From GCA-2720865 sp047630275 (lineage in GTDB: Bacteria > Bdellovibrionota > Bacteriovoracia > Bacteriovoracales > Bacteriovoracaceae): a DNA stretch of 64,000 nucleotides. A model generated the notes under the pieces. That model was not told where the DNA came from. It saw only the letters and a list, made by a program, of their open reading frames with translations, and did not search any database. The position numbers were made by a program, and so were the translations under genes. Shown in pieces: positions 1 to 8,900 of the stretch; the stretch's first letter is position 1; every line of letters begins with the position of its first letter. The DNA is taken from assembly GCA_047630275.1 (NCBI GenBank), contig JBLHVN010000001.1, positions 1,488,001 to 1,552,000 of the forward strand. Reading direction: 5' to 3'.

Positions 1-378
1 TTTTATAATCTTGAAGAGATCTTTGATGAAACAAAATACCTAGATGAAGAAGATGGACTTTTAGGCGCCGTAGGAAAACTCTTAGGTCATAGAACTTCCC
101 TTTATATCTACCCAAGTGTTGATGAGAAAACAGGAGAGAACCTACATTCAAAGGACGCTGGTGTTGATAAGTCTATGCATAAGCTCATTGACTTCCTTAA
201 AGAAAAAAATAAAATCCTAGATATAGAAAAGTTTGATAAATCAGTTCATCATATTTGGTCAAGAACCGTAATGAAGATGATCCTAGAAGATAAAGCTGGA
301 TGGGAAGAGATGGTTCCTGAATCCGTGGCCCGCGCCGTTAAAGAGAATTGCCTCTTTGGCGTTAAGTGTGAGATTTAA
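1..378 (+). CDS. C-terminal part of an unrecognised protein (cut by window start)
   Basis: The frame is open from base 1 to the TAA at 376-378, giving 125 codons, so this is the C-terminal part of a longer gene. The first ATG in frame (175) is internal: the preceding codons read as normal protein, including an LLGHRTSLYIYP stretch. The end of the protein has the pattern EEMVPESVARAVKENCLFG. I do not recognise the family with confidence. I have a vague memory of similar C-termini in deltaproteobacterial proteins annotated as nicotinate-nucleotide adenylyltransferase, but the catalytic part is outside the window, so no function is claimed. The receiver gene starts 3 bp downstream, suggesting one transcript. 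Confidence 0.6.
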   Translation, partial: FYNLEEIFDETKYLDEEDGLLGAVGKLLGHRTSLYIYPSVDEKTGENLHSKDAGVDKSMHKLIDFLKEKNKILDIEKFDKSVHHIWSRTVMKMILEDKAGWEEMVPESVARAVKENCLFGVKCEI

Positions 379-380
379 TT

Positions 381-821
381 ATGGAAGATGATTTTTTAGA
401 GTCTAAATTAATGAAGTCAAAAGAAGATGTTATTATCATTGATGATGAACAATCAGTTATTGATCTTCTAGAGATGTACTGCGAAGAACTCGGTTGCTTT
501 AGGAATATTATTACGGCCACAGATGGAGCAATAGGGGCCACTAAGTTAAAGAATCAATCCTTTTCCCTTATACTCCTTGATATTAATATGCCGAAAAAAA
601 GCGGTGAAGAAATCATCCGAGAATTAAAAACCCATAAAGGTCCTAATTCAGTGGATTCGGTTCTAGTGACTTCAGGGCAGATCAATAAGGGCTTCCTAGG
701 AGACGCTATTGAAAATGGCGTGAAGAACTTCTTGGTAAAGCCTTTTAGTAAAGAGCAGTTTAACGAAAAGGCTAAAAAAATCCTTAAAGTAACTGCTCCG
801 GATTTATTTACAAATTCTTAG
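381..821 (+). CDS. Single-domain response regulator (receiver protein)
   Basis: This 146-residue protein is almost entirely one CheY-like receiver domain. The acidic pair is D21/D22, the phosphoacceptor is D67 in LLDINMP, the switch Thr/Ser is T97/S98, and the conserved Lys is K120 in VKPF. There is no output domain, so it probably acts by protein-protein contact or as a phosphorelay intermediate after phosphorylation by an unlinked histidine kinase. It lies 3 bp after the preceding gene, so the two are probably cotranscribed. Its 3' end overlaps the convergent MscS gene by 14 bp. The family call is secure; the pathway is unknown. Confidence 0.9.
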   Translation: MEDDFLESKLMKSKEDVIIIDDEQSVIDLLEMYCEELGCFRNIITATDGAIGATKLKNQSFSLILLDINMPKKSGEEIIRELKTHKGPNSVDSVLVTSGQINKGFLGDAIENGVKNFLVKPFSKEQFNEKAKKILKVTAPDLFTNS

Positions 822-2394
822 GATTATCCTCATTAAAGACATGAAGAGTTTGAGTTGGGAAGGCAAAGTTAACGCCCATCTTTTCAGCTAGCTCTAAGAT
901 CTCTATAGAGATCTTATGTTTTTCTACAAGCTCTGCATCCCAACCAGGAACTTGCCAGAACAGGTAAATAAGAATGTCTAAAGAGCTTGCTGAGAAAGCA
1001 TTAAAATAAACTCTAAAGTTATCCTGCCTAATGTACTCATTCTTTTTTATCAATTCCCGAATGCCTTCACAAAAAGCGTCGATCTTCTCCGGTGGAGTAT
1101 CATACTGAACACCAAGAGTTGTCTTCCAGCGCCTATTATTTCTTCTGCCCCAGTTGTCTATATGAGAGTTTGTTAAGCTGCCGTTTGGAACGGTGATAAG
1201 TGAATCATAAAGAGTTCTTACTCTTGTGGATCTGATCCCAACTTGCTCAACAACCCCTTCTATATTCCCCCCAATATTGATCAAGTCACCAATTTGAAAA
1301 GGCTTATCTAAAAGCACAGTAAGAGAGCCAAAGATATTAGCGATGGTGTCTTTAGCAGCAAAGGCAAAGGCCAACCCCCCAATCCCCATACCGGCAATAA
1401 TACTCTTCATATCAAGAGTAAGAGAATCCCCAATAAAGATGATCCCTAAACAAAAGACAAAGAACTTTGAAGTCTTTGAGATAAGGGGAACTAAGATATC
1501 GTCGTATTTATTTTCAGTGCTCTCCGCCTTTTCTAAAAGCCATACTCCTAGGACATCGACAATCCTATAAGCGGCAAAGACGCAGGCAATGGTAAAGACT
1601 ATATAGCCCCCTCGTAAAAAGGTAGAGAGCTCTCCATCTTGAAATTCTAAGAGCCTAACAGAGAGGGTCCAAAACCCTGAGTAGGTCATGACTCCTAAAG
1701 GATAGGTAAAGTGGCGCTCTTTTTCTTTTTCAAACTTGATATCTTTTTTAACAAGGATATTCGTAAGGTAGCGGCCTATGATAAAGCGGACGATCTTTTC
1801 AATCAAAAGACTAAGAAGAAGAATTAAAAAGATACCAAGCCACTGCCCATTAAGGAGGATAAAGCTTCTGTTTCCGGTCCAATCTGGCATGCGGGCCTTT
1901 AGCTTTGTTTTCCAAGTGCTAAGACCGGTAACGCCACCGACAATATTCTTACCTTTTAAGCTCTCATGAAAAAAGCCGATGGTTGAGACAGTATTAGAAG
2001 TAAAGAGCCACTTCTTATCTTTTAGGCCAATGGCAATTTCAACATTATGATAGACCCCTTCGATGGACACGGATTGCTTCTTATAAAACCAAGTTTCTGA
2101 ATCTGGAGAAGAAGGAATATTCTTAATGTCGATATATTCTAAGCGGTCAAGGGTATCGATCAAGCGGATGGCTGCGAGTTCAGAGGAAGCTGATCTTGTA
2201 GCCGGATCGAGCTTAGAAGTATCAAGAGCCTTAACGGCTAATTTAATAGCGGCAGAATCTCCAAGCTTAAAACCCTTCATTGTTTTTAAAAAGTAATTCA
2301 TGGTCTCTTGAGGGTTTGCAAAATTAGGTTGAGGGTAGTTTGCAAAAACTGAATGAGAAAAAAGAATAAAAACGAGAACAATAAACTTTTGCAT
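808..2394 (-). CDS. MscS-family mechanosensitive ion channel
   Basis: A 528-residue protein with an N-terminal signal peptide (about residues 1-18, ending SVFA). A periplasmic domain of roughly 150 residues follows, then several membrane helices and the MscS pore/beta domain. The pore-lining helix is visible as the Gly/Ala-rich GMGIGGLAFAFAAKDTIANI, followed by the typical LLDKPFQIGD and VEQVGIRSTRVRT segments and VPNG. MscS channels open under membrane tension to release solutes after osmotic downshock. It is longer than E. coli MscS (about 286 residues) because of the exported N-terminal domain. It is transcribed divergently from the ClpB-like gene and converges on the receiver gene with a 14-bp overlap. 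Confidence 0.92.
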   Translation of the reverse strand: MQKFIVLVFILFSHSVFANYPQPNFANPQETMNYFLKTMKGFKLGDSAAIKLAVKALDTSKLDPATRSASSELAAIRLIDTLDRLEYIDIKNIPSSPDSETWFYKKQSVSIEGVYHNVEIAIGLKDKKWLFTSNTVSTIGFFHESLKGKNIVGGVTGLSTWKTKLKARMPDWTGNRSFILLNGQWLGIFLILLLSLLIEKIVRFIIGRYLTNILVKKDIKFEKEKERHFTYPLGVMTYSGFWTLSVRLLEFQDGELSTFLRGGYIVFTIACVFAAYRIVDVLGVWLLEKAESTENKYDDILVPLISKTSKFFVFCLGIIFIGDSLTLDMKSIIAGMGIGGLAFAFAAKDTIANIFGSLTVLLDKPFQIGDLINIGGNIEGVVEQVGIRSTRVRTLYDSLITVPNGSLTNSHIDNWGRRNNRRWKTTLGVQYDTPPEKIDAFCEGIRELIKKNEYIRQDNFRVYFNAFSASSLDILIYLFWQVPGWDAELVEKHKISIEILELAEKMGVNFAFPTQTLHVFNEDNPKNL

Positions 2395-2442
2395 AATAAA
2401 CCTGAGTTAAGATTTTTGCCTATATTAATATGAGGGAGGGTT

Positions 2443-2470
2443 CTTGACAAAACTTTGTATGACACCATCT
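2443..2470 (+). promoter_or_regulatory. Heat-shock (sigma-32)-like promoter before the ClpB-like gene
   Basis: The sequence reads CTTGACA, 13 bases, then CACCATCT, about 75 bp before the ATG at 2544. The sigma-32 consensus is CTTGAAA, 13-15 bases, CCCCATNT, so the match is close in sequence and spacing. A sigma-70 reading starting from the same TTGACA (2444-2449) is poorer, because the nearest TATAAA box (2471) is 21 bp away. That the gene encodes a Clp/Hsp100 unfoldase makes a heat-shock promoter reasonable. Not experimentally supported. Confidence 0.5.
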
Positions 2471-2543
2471 TATAAATAGATATAGAGCTCTGCCTCTCTT
2501 AACGCGGCAAGTATCTGTAAGTACTGAGTTTATTGGAGGTATT

Positions 2544-4910
2544 ATGAATAATTTTGATGCAGTCACAGAGGGATCACTAAGCATTGCTCAAGCAGAGCTG
2601 CAAAAACGTAAGAATACGGAACTTACCTCGGCCCACCTGCTTTTTGGCCTTATTAAAAACCCTGCAACCTTTAGTTCTAAAGAATTAAAGAAACACTTAT
2701 CTGAAGTAGAAGATCTTATCTCTAAAGTGCCAACGGCGGCATCAAAGATTGATATGCAAAGTATTAGACCTGATTCTAAGTTAAGCGAATGGCTTACCTT
2801 CGCTTCTTCTCATGCGATTCAGGCGGGAAGAAGTGATATTACGGAAAAAGACTTACTGCGCTTTTTACCACAGATCTTTCCGACCTTAGATATCGACTTT
2901 GAATCCTTTAACAATGATGAAGAAGAGCTTGAAGTTCCAAGCTTCTTAACAAACCTTAATGAGCTGGCCCTTGCTGGAAAACTCGATCCCGTTATAGGGA
3001 GAAGTAAAGAGATCCGCGCTGTGATGGAAATCCTAGGGCGTCGCTCTAAGAATAACCCGGTTTTAGTGGGTCCTGCTGGGGTTGGTAAAACGGCCATTGT
3101 TGAAGGATTGGCCGAGGCCATTGTTAAAGAATCCGTTCCTGATGTTTTATTAGGAAAAGTTGTTTACTCCCTTGATATGGGATCTTTAATGGCAGGGACA
3201 AAGTTTCGAGGAGAGTTTGAAGAGCGTCTTCAGGCCCTTTTAAAGTTTGTTAAAACAAAAGGCTCTGAGGTGATCCTCTTTATTGATGAGCTTCATCAAT
3301 TAGTTGGTGCCGGTAAAACTGACGGGGCCATGGACGCTGCTAATCTTTTAAAACCCGCTCTGGCGAGAGGGGAGTTAAACTGCGTTGGGGCCACGACTCC
3401 TGAGGAGTATCAAAAATTCATCTTAGGTGATTCGGCCCTTGATAGAAGGTTCCGCTCCGTTCCTGTGAATGAGCCTAGCAAAGAAGATGCTATTGAAATT
3501 CTCATGGGAATTAGAGAAAAACTTGAGATCCACCATGGAATCAAGATCTCTGATGAGGCCATCTTTAGTTCTGTTATTTTATCAGATCAGTATATAACTG
3601 ATAAGAACCTGCCTGATAAGGCCATCGACTTAGTTGATGAATCTTCAAGCGCTCTCAAACTCTCTGCTGAGGCCATGCCTGCGAAGCTCGTTGAGCTTGA
3701 AGGAGAGATCAGAACCAAGAAGATCTATGCTCAAGTGAACTCTAACGACGAAGAAGTGATCAAAGACATTGAGGCCTTAGAGAAAAGGTTCTTAGATGAG
3801 AAAGCCGTTTGGGAAAAAGAAGTCCTCTCGGTGAAGAAGTTAAGTGAGCTTAAGAATCAACTTGAGAAGTATAAGTTTGAACTAGATCAGGCAGAGAGGT
3901 CTCAAGACTATGAAACTGCCGGTAAGTTAAAGTACAGTGTTATTCCAGAGCTTGAAAACCAACTTGCAGGAACCACTCACGATTGGGTCTTGACCTCTAA
4001 AGATATTGCCTCTGTTATTTCAAGGCAAAAAGGAATCCCAGTTGAAAAGATCCTTAAGAGCAAGCAAGACAATATCTTAAAGCTAGAAGCAGCTCTTAAG
4101 GAGCGTGTTTTTGGGCAAGAAAGCTCTCTTCACGAGATAGCTGAGACATTGATCTCTTCCCATGCTGGTCTTTCAGATGAAAGCCGACCCTTAGGAAGCT
4201 TTCTATTAAAAGGACCTTCAGGGGTAGGGAAAACGGAAACCGCCAAGGCGCTTAGTGAATTTCTTTTTGATACTGAAGCTAATCTTTTAAGGTTTGACCT
4301 TTCTGAGTTTTCTGAGAAGCATTCGGTTTCAAAATTAATTGGCGCCCCAGCCGGTTATGTTGGTTATGAAGAAGGGGGAGTTTTAACCGAAGCAGTTAGA
4401 AGAAAGCCCTATTCTGTCATCCTCTTTGACGAAGTAGAAAAGGCGCATAAGGACTTCTCTGATATTCTTCTTCAAATCCTTGATGATGGAAGGCTAACTG
4501 ATAATAAAGGAAGGACCATAGATTTTAAGAATACTATTATTCTTTTAACCACCAATAGTGTTGACCTCGAAGGTGATTTTAAGCCCGAAGTCTTAGGACG
4601 TCTTGATGGCATCTTAAGCTTTAATCCACTAGAGGGACCTGTGATCCATAGCCTAGTTAATAAAGAGCTAGAGAAGCTTAATGAAAGGCTTTCTTCTAAG
4701 AAGCTAAGCCTAAGCCTAGATAAGGCTTGCCTAGCTCAAATCAGTGAAAAAGGGGTGGATCAGCGCTATGGTGCGCGACCTCTAAAGTCGGTTTTTAACA
4801 AGCTTGTCACTCGTCCTTTAAGCCGTAAACTTCTTGAGGGGACTCTTGAAGAGGGCACTATTAAAGGGTCTTGGAACAGTAAGCTTGCCCTCATCGAATT
4901 TCAAAAATAA
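2544..4910 (+). CDS. ClpB-like AAA+ unfoldase with shortened middle domain
   Basis: A 788-residue Hsp100 protein that uses ATP to thread misfolded proteins. It has a Clp N-domain (about 1-115), NBD1 (Walker A GPAGVGKT at 176-183, Walker B ILFIDELH), a coiled-coil segment (about 375-470), and NBD2 (Walker A GPSGVGKT at 557-564, Walker B VILFDEVE). The coiled coil carries ClpB middle-domain sequence (QAERSQDYETAGKLKYSVIPELE) but is clearly shorter than in ClpB, and the whole protein is about 70 residues shorter. After the sensor TTNS in NBD2 there is no IGL/IGF loop of the kind ClpA uses to dock ClpP, so disaggregase-type action is more likely than proteolysis. A strong GGAGGT ribosome site ends 4 bp before ATG 2544. 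A terminator follows. Confidence 0.85.
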   Translation: MNNFDAVTEGSLSIAQAELQKRKNTELTSAHLLFGLIKNPATFSSKELKKHLSEVEDLISKVPTAASKIDMQSIRPDSKLSEWLTFASSHAIQAGRSDITEKDLLRFLPQIFPTLDIDFESFNNDEEELEVPSFLTNLNELALAGKLDPVIGRSKEIRAVMEILGRRSKNNPVLVGPAGVGKTAIVEGLAEAIVKESVPDVLLGKVVYSLDMGSLMAGTKFRGEFEERLQALLKFVKTKGSEVILFIDELHQLVGAGKTDGAMDAANLLKPALARGELNCVGATTPEEYQKFILGDSALDRRFRSVPVNEPSKEDAIEILMGIREKLEIHHGIKISDEAIFSSVILSDQYITDKNLPDKAIDLVDESSSALKLSAEAMPAKLVELEGEIRTKKIYAQVNSNDEEVIKDIEALEKRFLDEKAVWEKEVLSVKKLSELKNQLEKYKFELDQAERSQDYETAGKLKYSVIPELENQLAGTTHDWVLTSKDIASVISRQKGIPVEKILKSKQDNILKLEAALKERVFGQESSLHEIAETLISSHAGLSDESRPLGSFLLKGPSGVGKTETAKALSEFLFDTEANLLRFDLSEFSEKHSVSKLIGAPAGYVGYEEGGVLTEAVRRKPYSVILFDEVEKAHKDFSDILLQILDDGRLTDNKGRTIDFKNTIILLTTNSVDLEGDFKPEVLGRLDGILSFNPLEGPVIHSLVNKELEKLNERLSSKKLSLSLDKACLAQISEKGVDQRYGARPLKSVFNKLVTRPLSRKLLEGTLEEGTIKGSWNSKLALIEFQK

Positions 4911-4925
4911 TAAGGTAGTTGACCG

Positions 4926-4958
4926 ATTCGGTCCCTCAAACAGAGGGGCCGAATTTTC
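4926..4958 (+). terminator. Rho-independent terminator after the ClpB-like gene
   Basis: A 12-bp stem (ATTCGGTCCCTC with GAGGGGCCGAAT, one G-T pair) encloses the loop AAACA and is followed by TTTTCTT. It lies 16 bp after the stop codon and separates the unfoldase gene from the cNMP-binding gene. Confidence 0.85.
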
Positions 4959-5017
4959 TTCAATAAATTTTCAACAAGAAGTATAATCAAGAGGTAATCA
5001 TCTTTTTAGGAGTTAAA

Positions 5018-5371
5018 ATGTCTGATGCAGATTCTCTATCACTTGAACCAGAAGAATACTTAATTCGTGAAGGTGAAGAATCAACTCAAATGTATTTTCT
5101 AAAATCCGGAACCATGGCGGTTTTCAAGCGTAAAGGTGATACCACAATTCAGATTGGAACTATTTACTCAGGTGAAGTGGTAGGAGAGATGAGCTTTCTA
5201 GATAAAGAACCTCGCTCCGCTAGTGTAAAGGCCATCTCTGAATGTGAACTAACCGTTATTCCTAGTGAGAAATTTGAAAAAACCCTGAACGCCTTACCTG
5301 CTTGGTACAAGGCCCTTGTTCATACTTTATTAGATAGATTAAGAAGGGCCAATTCTAGGATCAGAGTCTAA
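5018..5371 (+). CDS. Cyclic nucleotide-binding domain protein
   Basis: A 117-residue protein made of one cNMP-binding (CRP/PKA-type) domain with no DNA-binding or catalytic partner. The phosphate-binding cassette is clear: GEMSFLDKEPRSAS, with E57 and R66 in the positions that contact the ribose and cyclic phosphate. The N-terminal beta-roll (EYLIREGE, LKSGTMAVF) is typical. It probably works as a small cNMP-dependent adaptor in the cytoplasm; the ligand (cAMP or cGMP) cannot be told from sequence. AGGAG lies 7 bp before the ATG. Its last 4 bp overlap the convergent LRR gene. Confidence 0.9.
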   Translation: MSDADSLSLEPEEYLIREGEESTQMYFLKSGTMAVFKRKGDTTIQIGTIYSGEVVGEMSFLDKEPRSASVKAISECELTVIPSEKFEKTLNALPAWYKALVHTLLDRLRRANSRIRV

Positions 5372-5937
5372 CCGAACCAAATCTTAAAAGTTTTAAAGAT
5401 CTTATCTTTTTCCTCATCAAGCCACTGATTATTATCAAGGGAGAGGTGAAGGAGAGATCTAAGTTCAATCAGTTCTAAAGGCATTATCTGAAATTGATTT
5501 CTATCAAGGTTCAACCTCTTTAAGTTTAAGAGCTCTTTGAAGCTCTCTGGCAGCTCTTCTAAAGAGTTTCCTGAAAGATCTAGCACCTCAAGTTGTCTAA
5601 GGTTTCCTATCCATGAAGGAAGGCTTGTGAGCTTGTTATTAGTTAATTGAATATTCTGAAGATGCTTAGAGGGAATCAATTCTTTAGGAAGGGACTTTAA
5701 GCTTCCATTTTTTATCTTTAAGGTCTTTAGATTGGGAAGTTCAAAGATCTCTTTTGGAATACTTAAGACATTGGCCACTTGCAGGCTCAATGATTCAAGT
5801 TTCTCTAATGATGACCAATCCCTTGGGAGGCTTTCCACTCCTTCAGAAATAAATTCCAAGCTCGTTAATTCTTTTTCTAAGAATAACTCGCTTGGAAAAG
5901 ATGATTGATTCTTACGCAGTTTTACTCTCAAATTCAT
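5368..5937 (-). CDS. Leucine-rich repeat protein
   Basis: A 189-residue protein with about six 23-residue leucine-rich repeats between residues 45 and 180. The repeat pattern is LxxLxLxxNxLxxLPxxI/L, as in LEVLDLSGNSLEELPESF. This is the bacterial type also seen in LRR proteins of predatory bacteria. There is no signal peptide or membrane helix, so it is probably cytoplasmic and forms a solenoid for protein binding. No enzymatic domain is present. It converges on the cNMP-binding gene with a 4-bp overlap and is followed on the same strand, upstream, by the large exported protein. Partner unknown. Confidence 0.88.
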   Translation of the reverse strand: MNLRVKLRKNQSSFPSELFLEKELTSLEFISEGVESLPRDWSSLEKLESLSLQVANVLSIPKEIFELPNLKTLKIKNGSLKSLPKELIPSKHLQNIQLTNNKLTSLPSWIGNLRQLEVLDLSGNSLEELPESFKELLNLKRLNLDRNQFQIMPLELIELRSLLHLSLDNNQWLDEEKDKIFKTFKIWFG

Positions 5938-5972
5938 CTCTCAATACTAACAGAATTGGCCATTAGTTGAAG

Positions 5973-8900
5973 CTAGCGGATAAATTGCTCCTTAAGAAAG
6001 ATCGGAAAAGCCGACTTTTTATAACGGCTAGAGATAATAGTGAAGATGTTCTTCTTGGTATCTTTATTAATACCGTTATTTTCACTATTGCCTTCATCTG
6101 AAAGACTTAAGTCTCTTTGATGCTGATATCTTGCGGAGCTTGAGTCCTTACGGTTCTTAGCTTCAAGAGCAGCAAGGGCCCGTTGATCTTCAAGGGCCTT
6201 TCTCTGTGCGGCCGTTAATTTAGACTCATCATCTCCAAATTCAAAATCAAAGTTAAAGAGGTCTTTGTTATTTTCAGACGAAGCGCTAGATCCTGAATCA
6301 AGACCGGCTGCCAATCCTTTTTTGCCATTGGTATCACCAACAGCAGCTAGGGCCGGTTGGTTACTTGAAGAGCCTTTGTCTTTGGTCCCTAAGTTCATAT
6401 CATTGTAATAGGCCGCTAAGCCCCCTCTTGTTTTTTCTTGCTTAACATTAGCCGGAAAGAGGTTAGCGTACTTCTTAAAAGCTTGCTTTCTTCCTATTTC
6501 AATTATGTTCTTAGCCCGCTTGTTATAATTTAAAGGGGACTTTCCAGCGTCTTCTCTAGCTTTATCAAGAATCTTTAAACTTGTAGCGATTCTTTTTCTT
6601 ACGGCGGACTTGTTTCCAGAGAGGTTACCAGATTCAACATTGGCCTTGTCTAATTTCCCACTTAAGGCCTTATCTGTTAATCCTTTGATAGACTTTTCAC
6701 TATCTGAGAGAACACCAGGAGAGAACTCCCCAAGGTCTGGGTATTGAAGCTTGCCACAAGTATTGGTTTTCTGACACTGGCAGGTGGCATCTATTTCAAG
6801 AGTTCCACCTATTCCTTCTTTCATACAGCTGACAGCTTTTTGAGCTATCTTCGGCTGAAGCTGCATTGAGTTCCCTTGGTCTTTAACATTCATTTGGGTT
6901 CTCATATTATTGATGAGCATGACATACTTGTCCCGTTGCTCCACTGCTTGTTGTAAGTGAGCAAGAGTCCCATTAATATTTTCGTTAACTAACTCATAGG
7001 CTGACTTCATATACATATAACGAGTTTCAGGAGTGGGCATACCCGCTATAGGCATTGTTGTAGAACTTTGACGGTACTTACCACCTGCAAAGTCACTTCC
7101 TTCCATAAACTCTTTAATACAAGAGTCTTGGTCGGCGCTTTCATCATTACAATAAAGGACAGGGTTATCTGTTAACCTATATCCAGATCCACTATTGATT
7201 GAAGCGTCAAAGGCCTGTACTTGCCAATCTTGATTTTGCTTAATAACAAATTGATAAAAAGAAGATGAACCAATCGCCATACCAAGCGCATTGGCCGAGC
7301 GGACTGTTCCGCCACCACTTAGGGTAGCTGTTTCAGTATTAGACTCCGTATCTAAATCAGCCGTGGCCATGGCCACAGGAAAGACAAGGTCAAAGGCAGA
7401 CTTTCCAAAAGCTTTGAAATACTTTGTTAAGTAAGTTTTAACAGCGTAGCTTCTAAGCTCTGGAGGAAGGTTCTTTGGCATAACAAAACCAGTCTTTCCT
7501 CCTAAGGCTCCAACACCTAGTTGGTTGATTTGATTTCTAATCTTCTCTTGAGCTTTCTCAAAAGCTTCTTTAGCTTTGGCCTTAGTATTAGTGGCGTAAT
7601 CCACTTGGTTTTGTTCAGAAGCTTTAGCTTCATCAAAGTTACAAGCGAGGTGGGTATGCTCTCTTGCTTCGTCTAATTTTCTCTCCCATTTCTTCGTGAA
7701 GTTTCTCCACTTGATAAGTTCAAGACCAAAATAAACAAAGAGACCATAGAAGATTACTTTTTCTTTAGCATGATAGGCGGCCTTTGATAATTGAGACTGC
7801 CCACAATGACATATTGAGGCCATCAAGCTCATCCCTATAGCAAAAAAGCTAATAGATAACATTCCGTGCACCATATAAAGAGCCGTGGTGACGAGGATAT
7901 TTCTGATGGTAGTTTTTATCTTTTTCTTACCCTTTTTAACATTAGCTTCAGCCGTGGCTACTAATTGCCTTTTATCGATAGTCTCTTGAAGGGCAATCAT
8001 TTGAGCCGCTTCAAACATATCAAGAGCTGATTGTTTTGACCTTGGGGCGCAGCCTTCTTCTTGCCCTGGGGCGCAGGTTACACCGGCAGAAGCGTCACAG
8101 ATCTTTTTTAATCTTTCAACTAAGTCTCTAGATAAGATAGGCTCTCCGCCTACCTCTGGAATATTATTTGGATCAGGGGCCACGGTTAGGCACATTGAAT
8201 CAACCATTTGAGTATGAGAGTTTAAGGCCTTTTCAACGAGTTCAAATTGAGAATCATTATCTTTGTTTTCTTCATTAAAGACCTCATCTCCAATACATGA
8301 CTTATGTTCTGTATAAGAAGCTTGATCCCCAATGGCAGCGGCAATATAAGTAGCAGAGGCGGCTCTAAAGATATGGTAGGCCTTTGAATCATGCCTTCTC
8401 TTAGGCTCACATTTTACCTTTTTAGTAGCAGCTGAAGTCATGGCCATAACATCTAAGTTAGAGAGGGCCTGAGCACCACCGTTTGTAGAATTATCAATGT
8501 CTTTTAAAGCAAGTTCATAGAATTCATAGTCTCCACTATTTTGTTTTGCAAATTCTAGCCTGGCCGTTTCTGCTATCTTTTCTTCAGCAAAAGAAGCAGC
8601 GTTAGCTGTATAACGGTCAATTGAATCCTTTAACTGTTCGTTAGTTTCATGAACGGGCCCGCTAAGGGCCCCATTTGCACCTTCTCCGGCCGTTGAAAGG
8701 GCGTCTGATTCACGCATCTGTTCTTTATTTCCAATAACGTCATCGCCAGAATTCTTAATAGCCCCACGCTCGCTCATTAATGGCTTACCGATATTTTCAT
8801 AGTTCTTTTTTGAACTCTTGTAAGACTTTTCAGCTTTTTCTAGGCCTGCCACTGAACTGTAGTAGATATTTCTAATCCTATATAATTCTTTTCTTTGCTC

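Noticed and set aside
1343..1570. Open frame on the plus strand inside the MscS gene
   Set aside because: It is opposite to a conserved coding region, has no ribosome site and no recognisable protein features; similar shadow frames elsewhere were also dropped.
2544..4910. Calling this gene clpA
   Set aside because: There is no IGL/IGF ClpP-docking loop, and ClpB-type middle-domain sequence is present.
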